DNA of 64,000 bases, from the NCBI GenBank assembly GCA_018398815.1, contig CM031628.1:2644653-2708652 (forward strand), written 5' to 3'. Position 1 is the first letter of the stretch; each line of letters begins with the position of its first letter. Source of the stretch: Conus ventricosus (Eukaryota; Mollusca; Gastropoda; Neogastropoda; Conidae). A program made the translations under genes and the position numbers. Below the pieces are notes generated by a model that saw only the letters and a program-made list of their open reading frames with translations, searched no databases and was not told the origin of the DNA. This document shows positions 11,400 through 22,028 of the stretch, piece by piece.

Positions 11400-13845
11400 T
11401 AACTTCCCTATTGTGTTTTATAGGTGTGTTGGGGGGCTGTTCTGTATTGTGTTTTATAGGTGTGTTGGGGGCTGTTCTGTATTGTGTTTTATTGGGGTGT
11501 TGGGGGGGGGGGGGGGGGGATGGGGGCTGTTCTGGGCCTGTCCCAGTTTAACTCCCCTATTGTGTTTTATAGGTGTGTTGGGGGCTGTTCTGGGCCTGTC
11601 CCAGTTTAACTCCCCTATTGTGTTTTATAGGTATGTTGTGGGGCTGTTCTGTATTGTGTTTTATAGGTGTGTTGGGGGGGATGGGGGCTGTTCTGGGCCT
11701 GTCCCAGTTTAACTCCCCTATTGTGTTTTATAGGTGTGTTGGGGGGCTGTTCTGTATTGTGTTTTATAGGTGTGTTGGGGGGGGGGGGGGGGGCTGTTCT
11801 GTATTGTGTTTTTAGGTGTGTTGGGGGCTGTTCTGTATTGTGTTTTATAGGTGTGTTGGGGGGGCTGTTCTGTATTGTGCTTTATATGTGTGTTGGGGGC
11901 TGTTCTGGGCCTGTCCCAGTTTTACTCCCTACTGTGTTTTAAAAGTGTTTTATAGGTGTGCTGGGGGGGGGGGGGGGGGGGGGGGGGGGCTGTTCTGGGC
12001 TGTCCCAGTTTTACTCCCCTACTGTGTTTTAAAAGTGTTTTATAGGTGTGCTGGGGGGGGGGGGGGGGGGGGAGGAGGGGGGCTGTTCTGGACCTGTCCC
12101 AGTTTTACTTCCCTACTGTGTTTTAAAAGTGTTATATAGGTGTGCTGGGGCGGGGGGGGGGGGGGGGGGGGGGGAGGGGGGGGGGGGAGGGGGGGCGGGC
12201 CTGTTCTGGACCTGTCCCAGTTTAACTCCCTAATGTGTTTTATAGGTGTGTTGGGGGGGGGGGGGGGGGGGGGGGGGGGGAGGAAGGGGCTGTTCGGGGC
12301 CCCTGTCCCACTTGAACTCCCTACTGTGTTTTATAGGTGTGATCGTGGGGGTGCTGTTCTGGGCCTATCCCAGTTTAAACTCCACTATAGTCTTTAATGG
12401 GTGTTGTTAGGGGGGGGGGGGGGGGGGGGAGGGGGGGGCGTGTTCTGGGCCTGTCCCACTTTATTCCCCTATTGTGTTTTATAGGTGTGTTGTGGGGGGG
12501 TGCTGTTCTGGGCCTATCCCAGTTTAACTCCCCTATTGTGTTTTATAGATGTGTTGGGGGGGGGGGGGGGGGGGAAATTCTGAGCCTGACCCAGCTTAAC
12601 TCCCTATTGTGTTTTGTGTTGGGGGCGCTGTTCTGGGCCTTTCCAGTTTAACTCCCCTATTGGGTTTTATAGGTGTGTTGGGGGGGGGGGGGGGGGGCTG
12701 TTCTGGACCTGTCCCATTTTAATTTCCCTATTGTGTTTTATAGGTGTGTTGGGGGGGGGGGGGGGTTCTGGGCATGTCCCAGGTTAACTCCCTATTGTGT
12801 TTTATAGGTGTGTTTGGGGGGGGTGTTCTGGGCATGTCCCAGGTTAACCCCCCTATTGTGTTTTATAGGTGTGTGTTGGGGGGGGGGGGGGGGGGGGGGG
12901 GGGAGAATTCTGGGCCGTCTCAGTTTAACTCCCTATTGTGTTTTATAGGTGTGTTGGGGGGGGGGGGGGGGGGGGTTCTGGACCTGTCCAGTTAAAACTC
13001 CCCTATTGTGTTTTATAGGTGTGTTGAGGGGCTGGGGGGGGGGGGGGGGGTTGTGTTCTGGGCCTGTCCCAGTTTAACTCCCCTATTGTGTTTTATTAGT
13101 GTGTTTGGGGGGGGGGGGGGGGGGGGCTGTTCTGGACCTGTCTCAGTTTAACTCCCTATTGTGTTTTATAGGTGTGTTGGGGGGGGGGGGGGGGGTCTGG
13201 ACCTGTCCCAGTTTAACTCCCCTATTGTGTTTTAAAGACGTGTTGTGGGGGGTGGGTGGGGTGGAGGGGGGCTGTTCTGGGCCTGTCCCAATAGAACTCC
13301 CCTATTGTATTTTATAGGTGTGTTGGGTGGGGGTCTGTCCCAGTTTAACTCCACTATTATCTATAGTCCTTAATAGGTGTTCGGGGTGGGGGGGGGGGGG
13401 GGGGGGCTGTTCTGGGCTGTTGGTGGGGGGTCTAACCCAGTTTAATCCAGTGTTGTTGTTGGGGGGGGGGGGGGGGGGGGGCGGGGCTGTTCTGGGCCTG
13501 TCCAGTTTAACTCCCCTGTTGTGTTTTATAGGTGTGTTGGTGGGGGCGCGGGCCTGTCCTATTTAACTCCCCTATTGTATTTTATAGGTGTGTTGGTGGG
13601 GGTCTGTCCCAGTTTAACTCCACTATTATCTATAGTCCTTAATAGGTGTCGTTGGGGGGAGGGGGGGGGGGCTGTTCTGGGCCTGTTGGTGGAGGAGGTC
13701 TATCCCAGTTTAACTCCACTATAGTCCTTAATAGGTGTTGTTGGGGGGGGGGGGGGGGTGGGCGTTGCTGTTCTGGGCCTGTCCAGTTTAACTCCCCTAT
13801 TGTGTTTTATAGGTGTGTTAGGGGGCTGTTCTGGGCCTGTCGCAG
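11400..13845. repeat. Poly-G minisatellite array (copy 1)
   Basis: About 35 tandem units, each TGTTCTGGGCCTGTCCCAG, TTTAACTCCCCTATTGTG, TTTTATAGGTGTGTTG, then a G run of roughly 4 to over 30 bases. Some units are short (TGTTCTGTATTGTG directly to the TTTTATAGG part). From about 12350 a variant appears with CACTATAGTC and TTAATAGGTGTTG. Open frames across the array (glycine-rich, FIGVLGG, VFYRCVGG) are repeat translations and not genes. Related arrays lie at 37270-38815, 40580-41565, 42240-46828 and 59992-60805. Confidence 0.95.
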
Positions 13846-13908
13846 TTCTCAATATGTCCCATATATTTGCGCGCTATGTACTCTTCAATATTGTATCTGT
13901 ATTTTAAC

Positions 13909-13920
13909 TTATTTACAAAA
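13909..13920. repeat. Target-site duplication, left, of Penelope-like element
   Basis: TTATTTACAAAA occurs here and at 15517-15528, flanking the insert. Copy 2 has a single near-identical TTATTTCCAAAA at 60877-60888. Confidence 0.85.
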
Positions 13921-13977
13921 TCAGGAATAGAGTTTTAGAACTTACGCAATGACATTGACAAACAAAGCACAAGACAA

Positions 13978-14013
13978 GACACGATGCATTTCAACCACTT
14001 GGGTCTTCATCAG
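13978..14013 (-). ncRNA. Hammerhead-ribozyme-like core in PLE 3' end
   Basis: On the minus strand: CTGATGA (14013-14007), a stem II GACC/GGTT with a CAAGT loop, GAAA (13992-13989), a short stem III, then GTC (13980-13978). Hammerhead ribozymes are known in Penelope-like elements. Stem I pairing is weak or absent here, so activity is doubtful. Confidence 0.4.
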
Positions 14014-14282
14014 GCGAAAAAATAAATCACATTTAACATGTGGGACAGTACAAACTACGAAAAACAAAAAAGGGGAATGAAAAATGACTTATCTGTAATT
14101 CTCCATGAAGGCGGAAATGACATGAGGCCAGGGGGATTATGGGAGAGGAAACAGAGGGGGGGGGGGGGGGGGTTGCGTCAGGGGAGGTGTGTGTGTGTGA
14201 TATGATAGGGTTGTGTGTCTAGTTTATTAGGATGGTATGATACTTTGTGATGGTTGTGGTAATGGTGGATAGATAATGATGG

Positions 14283-14314
<32 letters not shown>

Positions 14315-14551
14315 AGAGAAGAAAGGTGTGTGTGTGTGTGTGGGGGGGGGGGGAGGGGGGGGGATTTAAGGGGAAGGATCAAAACAAAATTAAGATTAGA
14401 TAGATGGAGGGTTGCTGTAACTACTGTATGAAGTGAGTGAAGAGGATGTGGTGGTGGTGTATGTAAGTGTGTGTGTATGTGTGTGTGTATGTGTGTGTGT
14501 TGGTAGGGGATATTGCCAACTGATGTGGAAGAGGTGGGTATGTGTGTTTGG

Positions 14552-15445
14552 TTATTGTTGGATATTGATGCCTTGGGGGGTGTAGTGTGCCAGTTTGGAA
14601 ATGAGATGGGATTCTTGAGTTGTGCGTTCAAAGCTGTCACTCTGTGACTGCCAGAGTGCCATAACTTTGACATGGTCGATGTTGTGTTGGGTGTGGTTGA
14701 AGTGTAGGGCGATGGGTTTGGGTCGGTGGTGGCGGATATCAGCCAGATGTTCAGCGATGCGTGTTTCAAGTGTGCGTGACGTTTCCCCTATGTAGATCTT
14801 GCCACACAGCTGGCAGTGGATGGCATATATAATGTTGCGGCTCTGACATGAAAATGTGCGTTTGACTGTGAAGGAGTTTTTGGGGCCCTGTAAGATGGTG
14901 TCTGGTTTGGTGAGGGGGCAGATTTTGCAGTTGGGTTTGGAGCAGGGGTGAGTACCTGGTGGTGTAGCTGTGGTTCTGTTCAAACTGGATCGCACGAGGA
15001 GGTCTTTGAGGTTTTTGTCACGTTTGAATGTGATCATGGGTTTGGTATGGAAGGCGGGTTTGTGGTTATGTATAATGTGCCAATTGGATTTGAGGATCCT
15101 ACAGATGGGGAGGGTGTGCGGGTGGTAGAGGAGGTAGGCTGTGGGTCTGTCTGTCTTGGTTGGATGCTGGGTGTCCAGAGCAGATGTTCTGGATACAGCT
15201 ATGGTGCGGCGGAGTGCTGCATTGATGATGGAACTGGGGTATCCGCGGTTGGTGAAGAATTGTGACATTTTGGCTGCTTGTGTAGTGAAGTCTTCCTCGC
15301 TGGAGCAGAGTCTGCGGAGACGGAGAAATTGTGAGTATGGGATGCTGTCTTTAGTGTGTGGGTTGTGGGAGGATGAGTAGTCTAGGTATGCATGTGCGTC
15401 GGTGGGTTTGTAGAAATGAGGTTTTGAGTAGGCCTTCTTCTAGGG
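14552..15445 (-). pseudogene. PLE reverse transcriptase C-terminus plus GIY-YIG nuclease
   Basis: Minus-strand frame beginning about 15445 with HFYKPTDAHAYLDYSSSHNP and SIPYSQFLRLRRLCSSEEDF (RT thumb region of Penelope-like elements), MSQFFTNRGYPSS, then a cysteine cluster CSKPNCKICPL, FSCQSRNIIYAIHCQLCGK and the nuclease signature KIYIGETSRTLETRIAEHL, ending QGINIQQ and stop at 14552. The GIY-YIG motif appears as IIYAIHC...IYIGET with the catalytic Arg in TRIAEH. The domain makes the nick that primes reverse transcription. The frame is open for about 297 codons, so this piece looks recently inserted. RT catalytic motifs lie upstream and are not present. Confidence 0.9.
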
Positions 15446-15528
15446 AGATGGTGCTTCGTTCGCCGCCTTCGCCCACTTGCTTCGTTCGCCGCCTTCAGTC
15501 ACTCCATTTTGAAAAATTATTTACAAAA

Positions 15529-16445
15529 GCTTTACAGTAGGCATATTTCCATTTGATTCACAGTGGTACAAGTATCCTTTAGCAGGCCAGGTAAACTGTG
15601 TTGGTCTAAGTATACTATGATGTAAATAAAACCAGTGTGACCCTCATTGATCAGCTTTAGAAGAATGGTTTTCAATTGATTTTCTCTGCAAGGTGAGCCA
15701 ATTATACATACATATAATATGTATATATATTTTGAGAAGGATCATTTTGAGAAGCATTTATTTTATATTTTTTTTCCCATTCACCCACTCAAGCATATAC
15801 TGTTATTTAGGCAGAATCATCTACCACTGCAGATATGAACGCTTATCTCCCCCTATTTCTTCAATCTAAGACATAAGAGCAAGCTTTGTTTATAATTCAA
15901 TATTTCTTGCAGTCATTGCAACACCAAGCTGCTCTGTAAGTTGCTGGAACGGTGCTCGGTACTTATCCTTGGAATTTATTAGTTTGTTGTATTTTAGTCC
16001 CTTGCGGATTCATTCCAAGAACTGGCCCTCAGCACTTGTGTCTTAAGAGGTATCTTTTTATATTTTCTACTTTTCACAAGAAAATGTAGTTTGTTTTGCT
16101 CTTTCATGATTTTCTTTTGCTTCTTAGGTCGCACCTTTGGTTGGTTTTTTGAAAACTAAACAAACATACTACGGTATTGCACACCAGCCTTTTCTGGGAT
16201 TGCATTCTTCTTAAAACTGAAAAGGCAGAGGAGTCAAATTACCACTTTCCGCGGTCACTGAGGAGAAAGAACCAGGTTTCGAAATATCGGTATATGACCA
16301 GGAGTTATGTGTTAGTGAGTTTCCCTCCCTATTGGAGGATGTTTCCCCCTTGGAGACTATAAGCTTGCTGAAGGCTCATTTTGAGAAGCATTTATTTTAT
16401 TTTATTTTCCCCATTCACCACTAAAGCATATACTGTTAGTTAGGC
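15529..16445. other. Block D proximal part, unclassified
   Basis: Matches 60889-61810 of copy 2. It contains the first copy of a roughly 250 bp segment (15745-15995: ATTCACCCACTCAAGC ... GTAAGTTGCTGGAACGG) that recurs at 16385-16845. No coding or RNA feature is recognisable. Confidence 0.5.
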
Positions 16446-16447
16446 AG

Positions 16448-16675
16448 AATCAGAGGTAAACTTATTTTATAAAATATAGTGTTTTAATAATGTATACAGG
16501 TGTCGTCCGAGTTTAACACATAATTGTGCTTTTGTCTTCATAAATTTTAAGCGATGTGTTAATACTAGTGTGGGTATTTGTATCTAGAGACTTAGATATG
16601 ATAGCTGAGGTCCTGATTTGGCTCCTAGCAGTCCGCTGGACCTATAAACACTAACTAACTAACTAACTAACTAAC
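16448..16675 (+). mobile_element. Short interspersed element with ACTA tail
   Basis: About 228 bp is present here and absent at the matching site in copy 2 (about 61800-61815, GGCAGAATATCTACCAC). It ends CCTATAAACACTAACTAACT with an (AACT)n tail. The 3' part (GTCCTGATTTGGCTCC, AGCAGTCCGCTGG) looks like a LINE/SINE 3' end. No RNA polymerase III box is evident, so it could be a 5'-truncated LINE. Confidence 0.6.
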
Positions 16676-16839
16676 ATCTACCACTGCAGATATGAATGCT
16701 TATCTCCCCTATTTCTTCAATCTAAGACATAAGAGCAAGCTTTGTTTATAATTCAATATTTCTTGCAGTCATTGCAACACCAAGCTGCTCTGTAAGTTGC
16801 TGGAGCGGTGCTCGGTACTTATCCTTGGAATTTATTAGT

Positions 16840-16857
16840 TTGTTATTATATATATAT

Positions 16858-16904
<47 letters not shown>

Positions 16905-16911
16905 ATAAAGA

Positions 16912-16973
<62 letters not shown>

Positions 16974-17224
16974 AGACACAATTGAAGTAAAAGGCAAACA
17001 AGCAATGTAAACAAATATAATCCAATATTTCGAGCGGCTGCTCTTTTTCAAGGACGACAGACTGTGTAGTCACGTCAAAAGTGGAGGTGACATCATCAGG
17101 TCGATGCTAAAAGGAAACTTACGTCATGACAGTAATGTCATCACCAAGTGATGCAAAGTCTAACACACCATCCTGTTGTTATTATTTTGTCACTCCCCCC
17201 CCCACCAATATACTGACAGCCCCC

Positions 17225-17319
<95 letters not shown>

Positions 17320-17475
17320 TCTCTCTCTCTCTCTCAGGTTTTCACTTTGTTAGTTGTACCAGAGGGAACAACTGAGTCACTATCAAATGCAAGGGAACTC
17401 GGTGCGTGTCACTAATAGTTAGTCATGTGTGTTCAGACCTTGTGGGTGCTTTGTTTGTAGATATATATATATTTT
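16840..17475. repeat. TA, GA and CT microsatellites with a PLE-tail-like core
   Basis: (TA)n 16848-16905, (GA)n 16910-16977, then unclassified sequence with TTTCGAGCGGCTGCTC (about 17029-17044), which on the minus strand gives GAGCAGCCGCTCGAAA, a stem-loop plus GAAA like the stem II and core of PLE hammerheads. A (CT)n tract occupies 17227-17334. This whole stretch is an expansion of the short TA tract at 61980-61998 in copy 2. Confidence 0.6.
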
Positions 17476-17765
17476 ATATATCAGTATATTTAAAATGCCT
17501 AAAACAATTTTTTAAGTGCTCAACCCTTGGGGAGCAACATTAGTTAGAACAAGTTAAAAGAGGAATCTTAAAACTATCTACAAATTTGTTTCAAGCGTGC
17601 TGCTGCGCTGTCTTCAGGATCTGATGACAGCGCAGCAGCACGCTTGAAACAATTTGTAGATAGTTTTAAGATTCCTCTTTTAACTTGTTCTAACTAATGT
17701 TGCTCCCCAAGGGGTTGAGCACTTAAAAAATTGTTTTAGGCATTTTAAATATACTGATATATATA
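17476..17765. repeat. 290-bp near-perfect palindrome with hammerhead-like cores
   Basis: Two inverted arms of about 144 bp meet near 17619. The left arm runs TTAAAATGCCTAAAACAATT ... GCTGCTGCGCTGTCTTCAGG and the right arm is its complement out to GGCATTTTAAATATACTGAT. The right arm contains CTGATGA (17621-17627), a 4-bp stem II AGCG/CGCT, GAAA (17646-17649), stem III and GTA (17656-17658), the conserved parts of a hammerhead ribozyme. The GCTCAACCC and AGGGGTTGAGC ends match the ends of the PLE fragments at 3075 and 25590, so this is a fold-back remnant of that PLE family. Confidence 0.75.
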
Positions 17766-17931
17766 TATATATATATATATTATTATATATATATTATATA
17801 TTATATATATATATATATTATTATATATTATCTACAAACAAATCAGCCCTGATGTGGCCCTCTGCGGTCGGCTGGGCTATAAGCAACATTTCTTATTCTA
17901 GATAGTTTTAAGATTCCTCTTTTAACTTGTT

Positions 17932-18005
<74 letters not shown>

Positions 18006-18007
18006 GA
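17766..18007. repeat. TA tracts with a short element tail
   Basis: TA-rich DNA enclosing 17843-17893, a copy of the TTGCGG/CTGCGGTCGGCTGGGC tail that ends GCTATAAGCAACATT, plus a 35-bp echo of the palindrome arm (17898-17935). Confidence 0.65.
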
Positions 18008-18382
18008 TATAACCAAAGAGCCTAAAATGATTTTAAAAGTGCTCGACCCTTGGGGAGCAACATTTGTCAATGATGTTAAAAAGGAAGGTTAAAACTCAAG
18101 GTTAAAAACTCGACAAATTTGTTTCTAGCGGCGTTGCGCTGTCATCAGGATTCTGGATGACAAATATCTACAAATTTGTTCAAGCGTGCTGCTGCGCTGT
18201 CATCAGGATCCTGATGACAGCGCAGCAGCACGCTTGAAACAAATTTGTAGATAGTTTTAAGATTCCTCTTTTAACTTGTTCTAACTAATGTTGCTCCCAA
18301 GGGGTTGACAGCGCAACGCCGCTAGAAACAAATTTGTCGAGTTTTAACCTTGAGTTTTAACCTTCCTTTTTACATCATTGAC
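18008..18382. repeat. Nested composite palindrome (PLE fold-back)
   Basis: An outer inverted repeat (GGTTAAAACTCAAGGTTAAA near 18088 against AACCTTGAGTTTTAACC near 18345) and GACAAATTTGTTTCTAGCGG against its complement enclose an inner palindrome identical to the core of 17476-17765. The inner core has CTGATGA 18211-18217, stem II AGCG/CGCT, GAAA 18236-18239, GTA 18247-18249 and a 3-bp stem I (ATC 18208-18210 with GAT 18250-18252). Two slightly different PLE tails appear to be nested one in the other. Confidence 0.7.
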
Positions 18383-18397
18383 AGATATATATGAATG

Positions 18398-18434
<37 letters not shown>

Positions 18435-18479
18435 TATATATATATTATATATATATATATATATATATTATATAACATT

Positions 18480-19495
18480 TACCAGTGAGATCGGCCTCCA
18501 GTTCTTTATGAAGTTTCATGGTTTATCAACTTTACTGGCTTTAGGAATACAAATTATGACTCCTTGTCTTTGGACGCATGAAAGCTCTCCTTTTCAAAAA
18601 CTTACTGAGACGTGGTAAACAATTTAACACAACCTCGAATATTCCAATCACATTATCAATCGATCTGAAAACAAAACTGAACAATTATTATCCATACGTA
18701 CACTTTCCAAATGGTTTAAATAAATTAACAACAGCACTAGGTAGTACATCAATATCATTCACATCAGTCATCAAATTTCTAGAAACCAGAAAAAGTCTAA
18801 CCGGCTTTGTTTGGAAGCGTTGAATTTCCACCAGGTCCATGTATAACCAGGCTTTTTGGGATAGGAGTCCCGCCAAACATCAACTAAATTCAACCCCTCC
18901 AACATGCCACATATAGCTTTCCTACTCCTTGGTTTGTTTGCATAACTTGCTCATTTCCTGCATCCAGCCTTGGATCTAACACAACATTAAAATCACCACC
19001 AATAATGATGAATTCATTATCAAAGGCATGTATGAACTGACTGATATCTGTGAAAAATGTGGCCCTTTGCGGTCGGCTGGGCTATAAGCAACATTATCTT
19101 ATCTTATCTGTGAAAAAGGCTGGGCGGTCCCTTGAACTGGGACCACACATTTACTAATGTCACACGTTTTCACATCTAGGTTACATCCAACACTAAATAT
19201 TGACCAGCAGGGTCTCTTTCTACTCTGTGCACTTTAAGGTCAAAATTATTTTTGAAAAGTATCACAACCCCATTTCTGTTTGTCTCAGTACCAGCTAAAA
19301 TGCACTCATATCCCAGCATGATCTAATAAAGTTTTCAATTTTATATGGCTGGTGGGATTCTTGAATCAGAAAGATATTATTAGAAAGATATTACCATCTG
19401 AGGCTCTTAAAAAATCAAGTACATCATTTCTTTTTTAAAGTAATTTAGACCATTACAGAAGTGTATATTGTGAACGTATTATTATCCATTGTGAA
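18480..19495 (-). pseudogene. L1/Tx1-like LINE endonuclease joined to start of RT (copy 1)
   Basis: Minus-strand remnant of an ORF2. It begins MDNNTFTIYTSV near 19488, then KKRNDVLDFLRASDGN, GVVILFKNNFDLKV, AGQYLVLDVT, IIIGGDFNVVLDPRLDAG (the GDFN metal-binding loop of AP-like endonucleases, near 19000), LNLVDVWRDSYPKKPGYTWT and LDFFLVSRN. The nuclease nicks target DNA for reverse transcription. The SDH end of the nuclease is degraded, and the frame soon reaches PKASKVDKP...NFIKNWRPISLV, the first RT motif. Roughly 150 residues are therefore missing between nuclease and RT, and the element ends at a TA tract. A second copy is at 61990-62985. Confidence 0.75.
19052..19107 (+). mobile_element. 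Tiny LINE/SINE tail insertion with TTATC end
   Basis: TGTGGCCCTTTGCGGTCGGC ... GCTATAAGCAACATT followed by (TTATC)n lies between two copies of TATCTGTGAAAAA-like sequence (19038-19051 and 19106-19119). Copy 2 (about 62585-62600) has no such insert. Only the last 55 bp of the element were inserted. Confidence 0.65.
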
Positions 19496-20050
19496 AGCGA
19501 ATATGCTGACACTCGTTCTCAACAGCTGACACACTATGTGAACAAACATTCTTCCTGGTGTAGGCCTAGCCACTAACAGCAGATTACACAACGTGGTAAA
19601 AAATCGGGAACAACATGTAGGCCTTTACCCAGCACAAGAAATATCATCATACTGTAATGCAGACCTACTATCCTCAGTAAGCAATACTGAGCAGGCCTGC
19701 GTTTTGTCTGAGCAATGAATAAAACACAGCTGAAGACAGCCCAAGGAAGAAGACAGTGGCAGAGAAAGTCCCCTCCAAGTCCTTGACAGCCAACCATCAG
19801 ACAAAGAGGAGAGCAGAAAGAAAGCAAAAGCAACAGACTGAAGAACAGCTGAAGAAACGTCCATGTTCTTCCAACAATGGAACCAAAAAGGAGTTAAAAC
19901 ATGACAGAGACAAGACTCTGAGTACAAATACAACGCACAACATGAACAAGACAAGACGTACAGTCCTTTCCATTCGGTTACTAACCACAATATCTGAGAA
20001 TTCCAGGCTATGAAAACCAACATGTTGAAAGGTAATCCATTTCTTTTATT
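19496..20050. other. Block D distal part, no recognised gene
   Basis: Matches 62990-63555. Upstream (on the minus strand) of the L1-like ORF2, so it may be its 5' UTR or ORF1 remnant. A plus-strand frame at 19756-20013 is rich in Lys, Gln and Thr; a minus-strand frame is hydrophobic. Neither is convincingly conserved between the two copies. Confidence 0.4.
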
Positions 20051-21028
20051 ATCATCATCATCATCATCATCCAATTGACGGCCCCAATCAACAAGCTGAT
20101 TATTATGCCGTACTATGGAGGTTGTGCTGAGTTAGAAAGGCCAGGATAGAAAGATAGAGACCTAAGATAGTGAGAAAAACAAGGGCAACTAATGCATTTA
20201 AATGACAGGAGAGATACCTACTCTATGTGGGTTTTATCAGCAGGCTACTACTTTTCACTCTTCATCCGGAGACAGGCTACAGACTAGCTGATCCAAATTC
20301 TCTCTGAGAGTGAACCCGGCCCAAAAATAAATTAAATCACAAAAGTGCTAAGGAAGGAGTGGGATGGGGTGTCGACCTAATCCTACTTATACTATCTAAC
20401 TAAGATTTATCATTTCAGGTTTAGTTGTGTGGAACCCTGACCCAAAGGCGCCTGGGGTGCCATCCATCATCATCTCTGACAGGTCGTTCCAATCCCGAAT
20501 GGTCCTTGGGAGAAACGCATGTTGTCGGTATTGTGTCCTGCACTGTATGAGGCTGAGCTGCTGTGTGTGACCTCTTCTCTGCCTGGCAGGAGCTGGTGTC
20601 AACTTGTCCTTACATATGGGGACGACAGCCTGGCCACACAAGATCTTGCGAAGCATCGCCAGCCTTGCCTCTTTCCTGCGGTTCTGAAGGGAGGGCCACT
20701 CCAGCCTGTTTATCATTGCGGTGACACTTGATGTGTTGTGATACCTGTTCACAACAAACCGAGCGGCCCTCCGTTGTACGGCCTCAATCTTCTCGATGTT
20801 TCGCTGCGTGTACGGATCCCACACAGTGCAAGCGTATTCCAGGATAGGTCGGACCAAAGTCTTGTAAGCGGTTTCTTTTATCTGGGTGGAACTGATCTTA
20901 ATGTTTCGCCTGAGAAAGCCGAGGGTCTTATTGGCTTTGGCACAGATGGAGTTGATGTGCTGGTCCCAGTTCAAATCTTTACAGATGGGACCCAAGAATT
21001 TGGCAGCGGTGGCGTTTACCAATTTTTT
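20051..21028 (-). mobile_element. Jockey-like LINE 3' half, cut by the assembly gap
   Basis: On the minus strand this is the RT C-terminus, a roughly 330 bp 3' UTR (20065-20395) and a (GAT)n tail (ATCATCATC on plus, 20052-20070). In copy 2 the flank TTCTTTTATTAT (about 63552) continues into different DNA without the LINE, so this is another copy-specific insertion. Its 5' side is lost in the N run. Confidence 0.8.
20396..21022 (-). pseudogene. LINE reverse transcriptase C-terminal region (partial)
   Basis: Open minus-strand frame of about 209 codons truncated at its 5' side by the gap: FLGPICKDLNWDQHINSICA, KTLGFLRRNIKISSTQIKE, LVRPILEYACTVWDPYTQ, AARFVVNRYHNTSSV, RRKEARLAMLRKILCG and FLPRTIRDWNDLSEMMMDG. 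These are the thumb and C-terminal motifs of jockey-like RTs. It resembles the plus-strand element at 8280-8838 but is clearly a different subfamily. It lacks the catalytic palm because the sequence is missing, not necessarily because the element is dead. Confidence 0.88.
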
Positions 21029-22028
21029 NNNNNNNNNNNNNNNNNNNNNNNNNNNNNNNNNNNNNNNNNNNNNNNNNNNNNNNNNNNNNNNNNNNNNNNN
21101 NNNNNNNNNNNNNNNNNNNNNNNNNNNNNNNNNNNNNNNNNNNNNNNNNNNNNNNNNNNNNNNNNNNNNNNNNNNNNNNNNNNNNNNNNNNNNNNNNNNN
21201 NNNNNNNNNNNNNNNNNNNNNNNNNNNNNNNNNNNNNNNNNNNNNNNNNNNNNNNNNNNNNNNNNNNNNNNNNNNNNNNNNNNNNNNNNNNNNNNNNNNN
21301 NNNNNNNNNNNNNNNNNNNNNNNNNNNNNNNNNNNNNNNNNNNNNNNNNNNNNNNNNNNNNNNNNNNNNNNNNNNNNNNNNNNNNNNNNNNNNNNNNNNN
21401 NNNNNNNNNNNNNNNNNNNNNNNNNNNNNNNNNNNNNNNNNNNNNNNNNNNNNNNNNNNNNNNNNNNNNNNNNNNNNNNNNNNNNNNNNNNNNNNNNNNN
21501 NNNNNNNNNNNNNNNNNNNNNNNNNNNNNNNNNNNNNNNNNNNNNNNNNNNNNNNNNNNNNNNNNNNNNNNNNNNNNNNNNNNNNNNNNNNNNNNNNNNN
21601 NNNNNNNNNNNNNNNNNNNNNNNNNNNNNNNNNNNNNNNNNNNNNNNNNNNNNNNNNNNNNNNNNNNNNNNNNNNNNNNNNNNNNNNNNNNNNNNNNNNN
21701 NNNNNNNNNNNNNNNNNNNNNNNNNNNNNNNNNNNNNNNNNNNNNNNNNNNNNNNNNNNNNNNNNNNNNNNNNNNNNNNNNNNNNNNNNNNNNNNNNNNN
21801 NNNNNNNNNNNNNNNNNNNNNNNNNNNNNNNNNNNNNNNNNNNNNNNNNNNNNNNNNNNNNNNNNNNNNNNNNNNNNNNNNNNNNNNNNNNNNNNNNNNN
21901 NNNNNNNNNNNNNNNNNNNNNNNNNNNNNNNNNNNNNNNNNNNNNNNNNNNNNNNNNNNNNNNNNNNNNNNNNNNNNNNNNNNNNNNNNNNNNNNNNNNN
22001 NNNNNNNNNNNNNNNNNNNNNNNNNNNN
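21029..22028. other. Assembly gap of exactly 1000 N
   Basis: An unbroken run of 1000 N. The round number marks it as a scaffolding gap of unknown true size. It separates copy 1 from copy 2 of the repeated locus. Confidence 0.99.

Larger units (their letters stand above)
13921..15516 (-). mobile_element. Penelope-like element with GIY-YIG endonuclease
   Basis: A 1.6 kb insert on the minus strand bounded by a 12-bp direct repeat and absent from copy 2. It carries the RT thumb, a linker and the GIY-YIG endonuclease, and then a 3' UTR with AC-rich tracts, a 31-base poly-A (T on minus) and a hammerhead-like core near its end. The 5' part of RT is missing, so the copy is truncated. Near its 5' end TTCGTTCGCCGCCTTC is repeated twice (15453-15497). 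Confidence 0.85.

Noticed and set aside
11011..13930. Glycine-rich frames with FIGVLGG / VFYRCVGG repeats
   Set aside because: They are translations of the poly-G minisatellite unit. Frame changes follow the G-run length, and the frames have no unique ends.
14227..14769. Minus-strand frame of 180 codons overlapping the PLE nuclease
   Set aside because: Out-of-frame shadow of the GIY-YIG coding sequence running into AC and poly-A tracts.
14948..15380. Plus-strand frames over the PLE
   Set aside because: Antisense shadows of the real minus-strand PLE frame.
19756..20013. Lys/Gln/Thr-rich plus-strand frame as a gene
   Set aside because: In the second copy (63240-63500) the frame is not maintained, and its composition follows the A-rich sequence.
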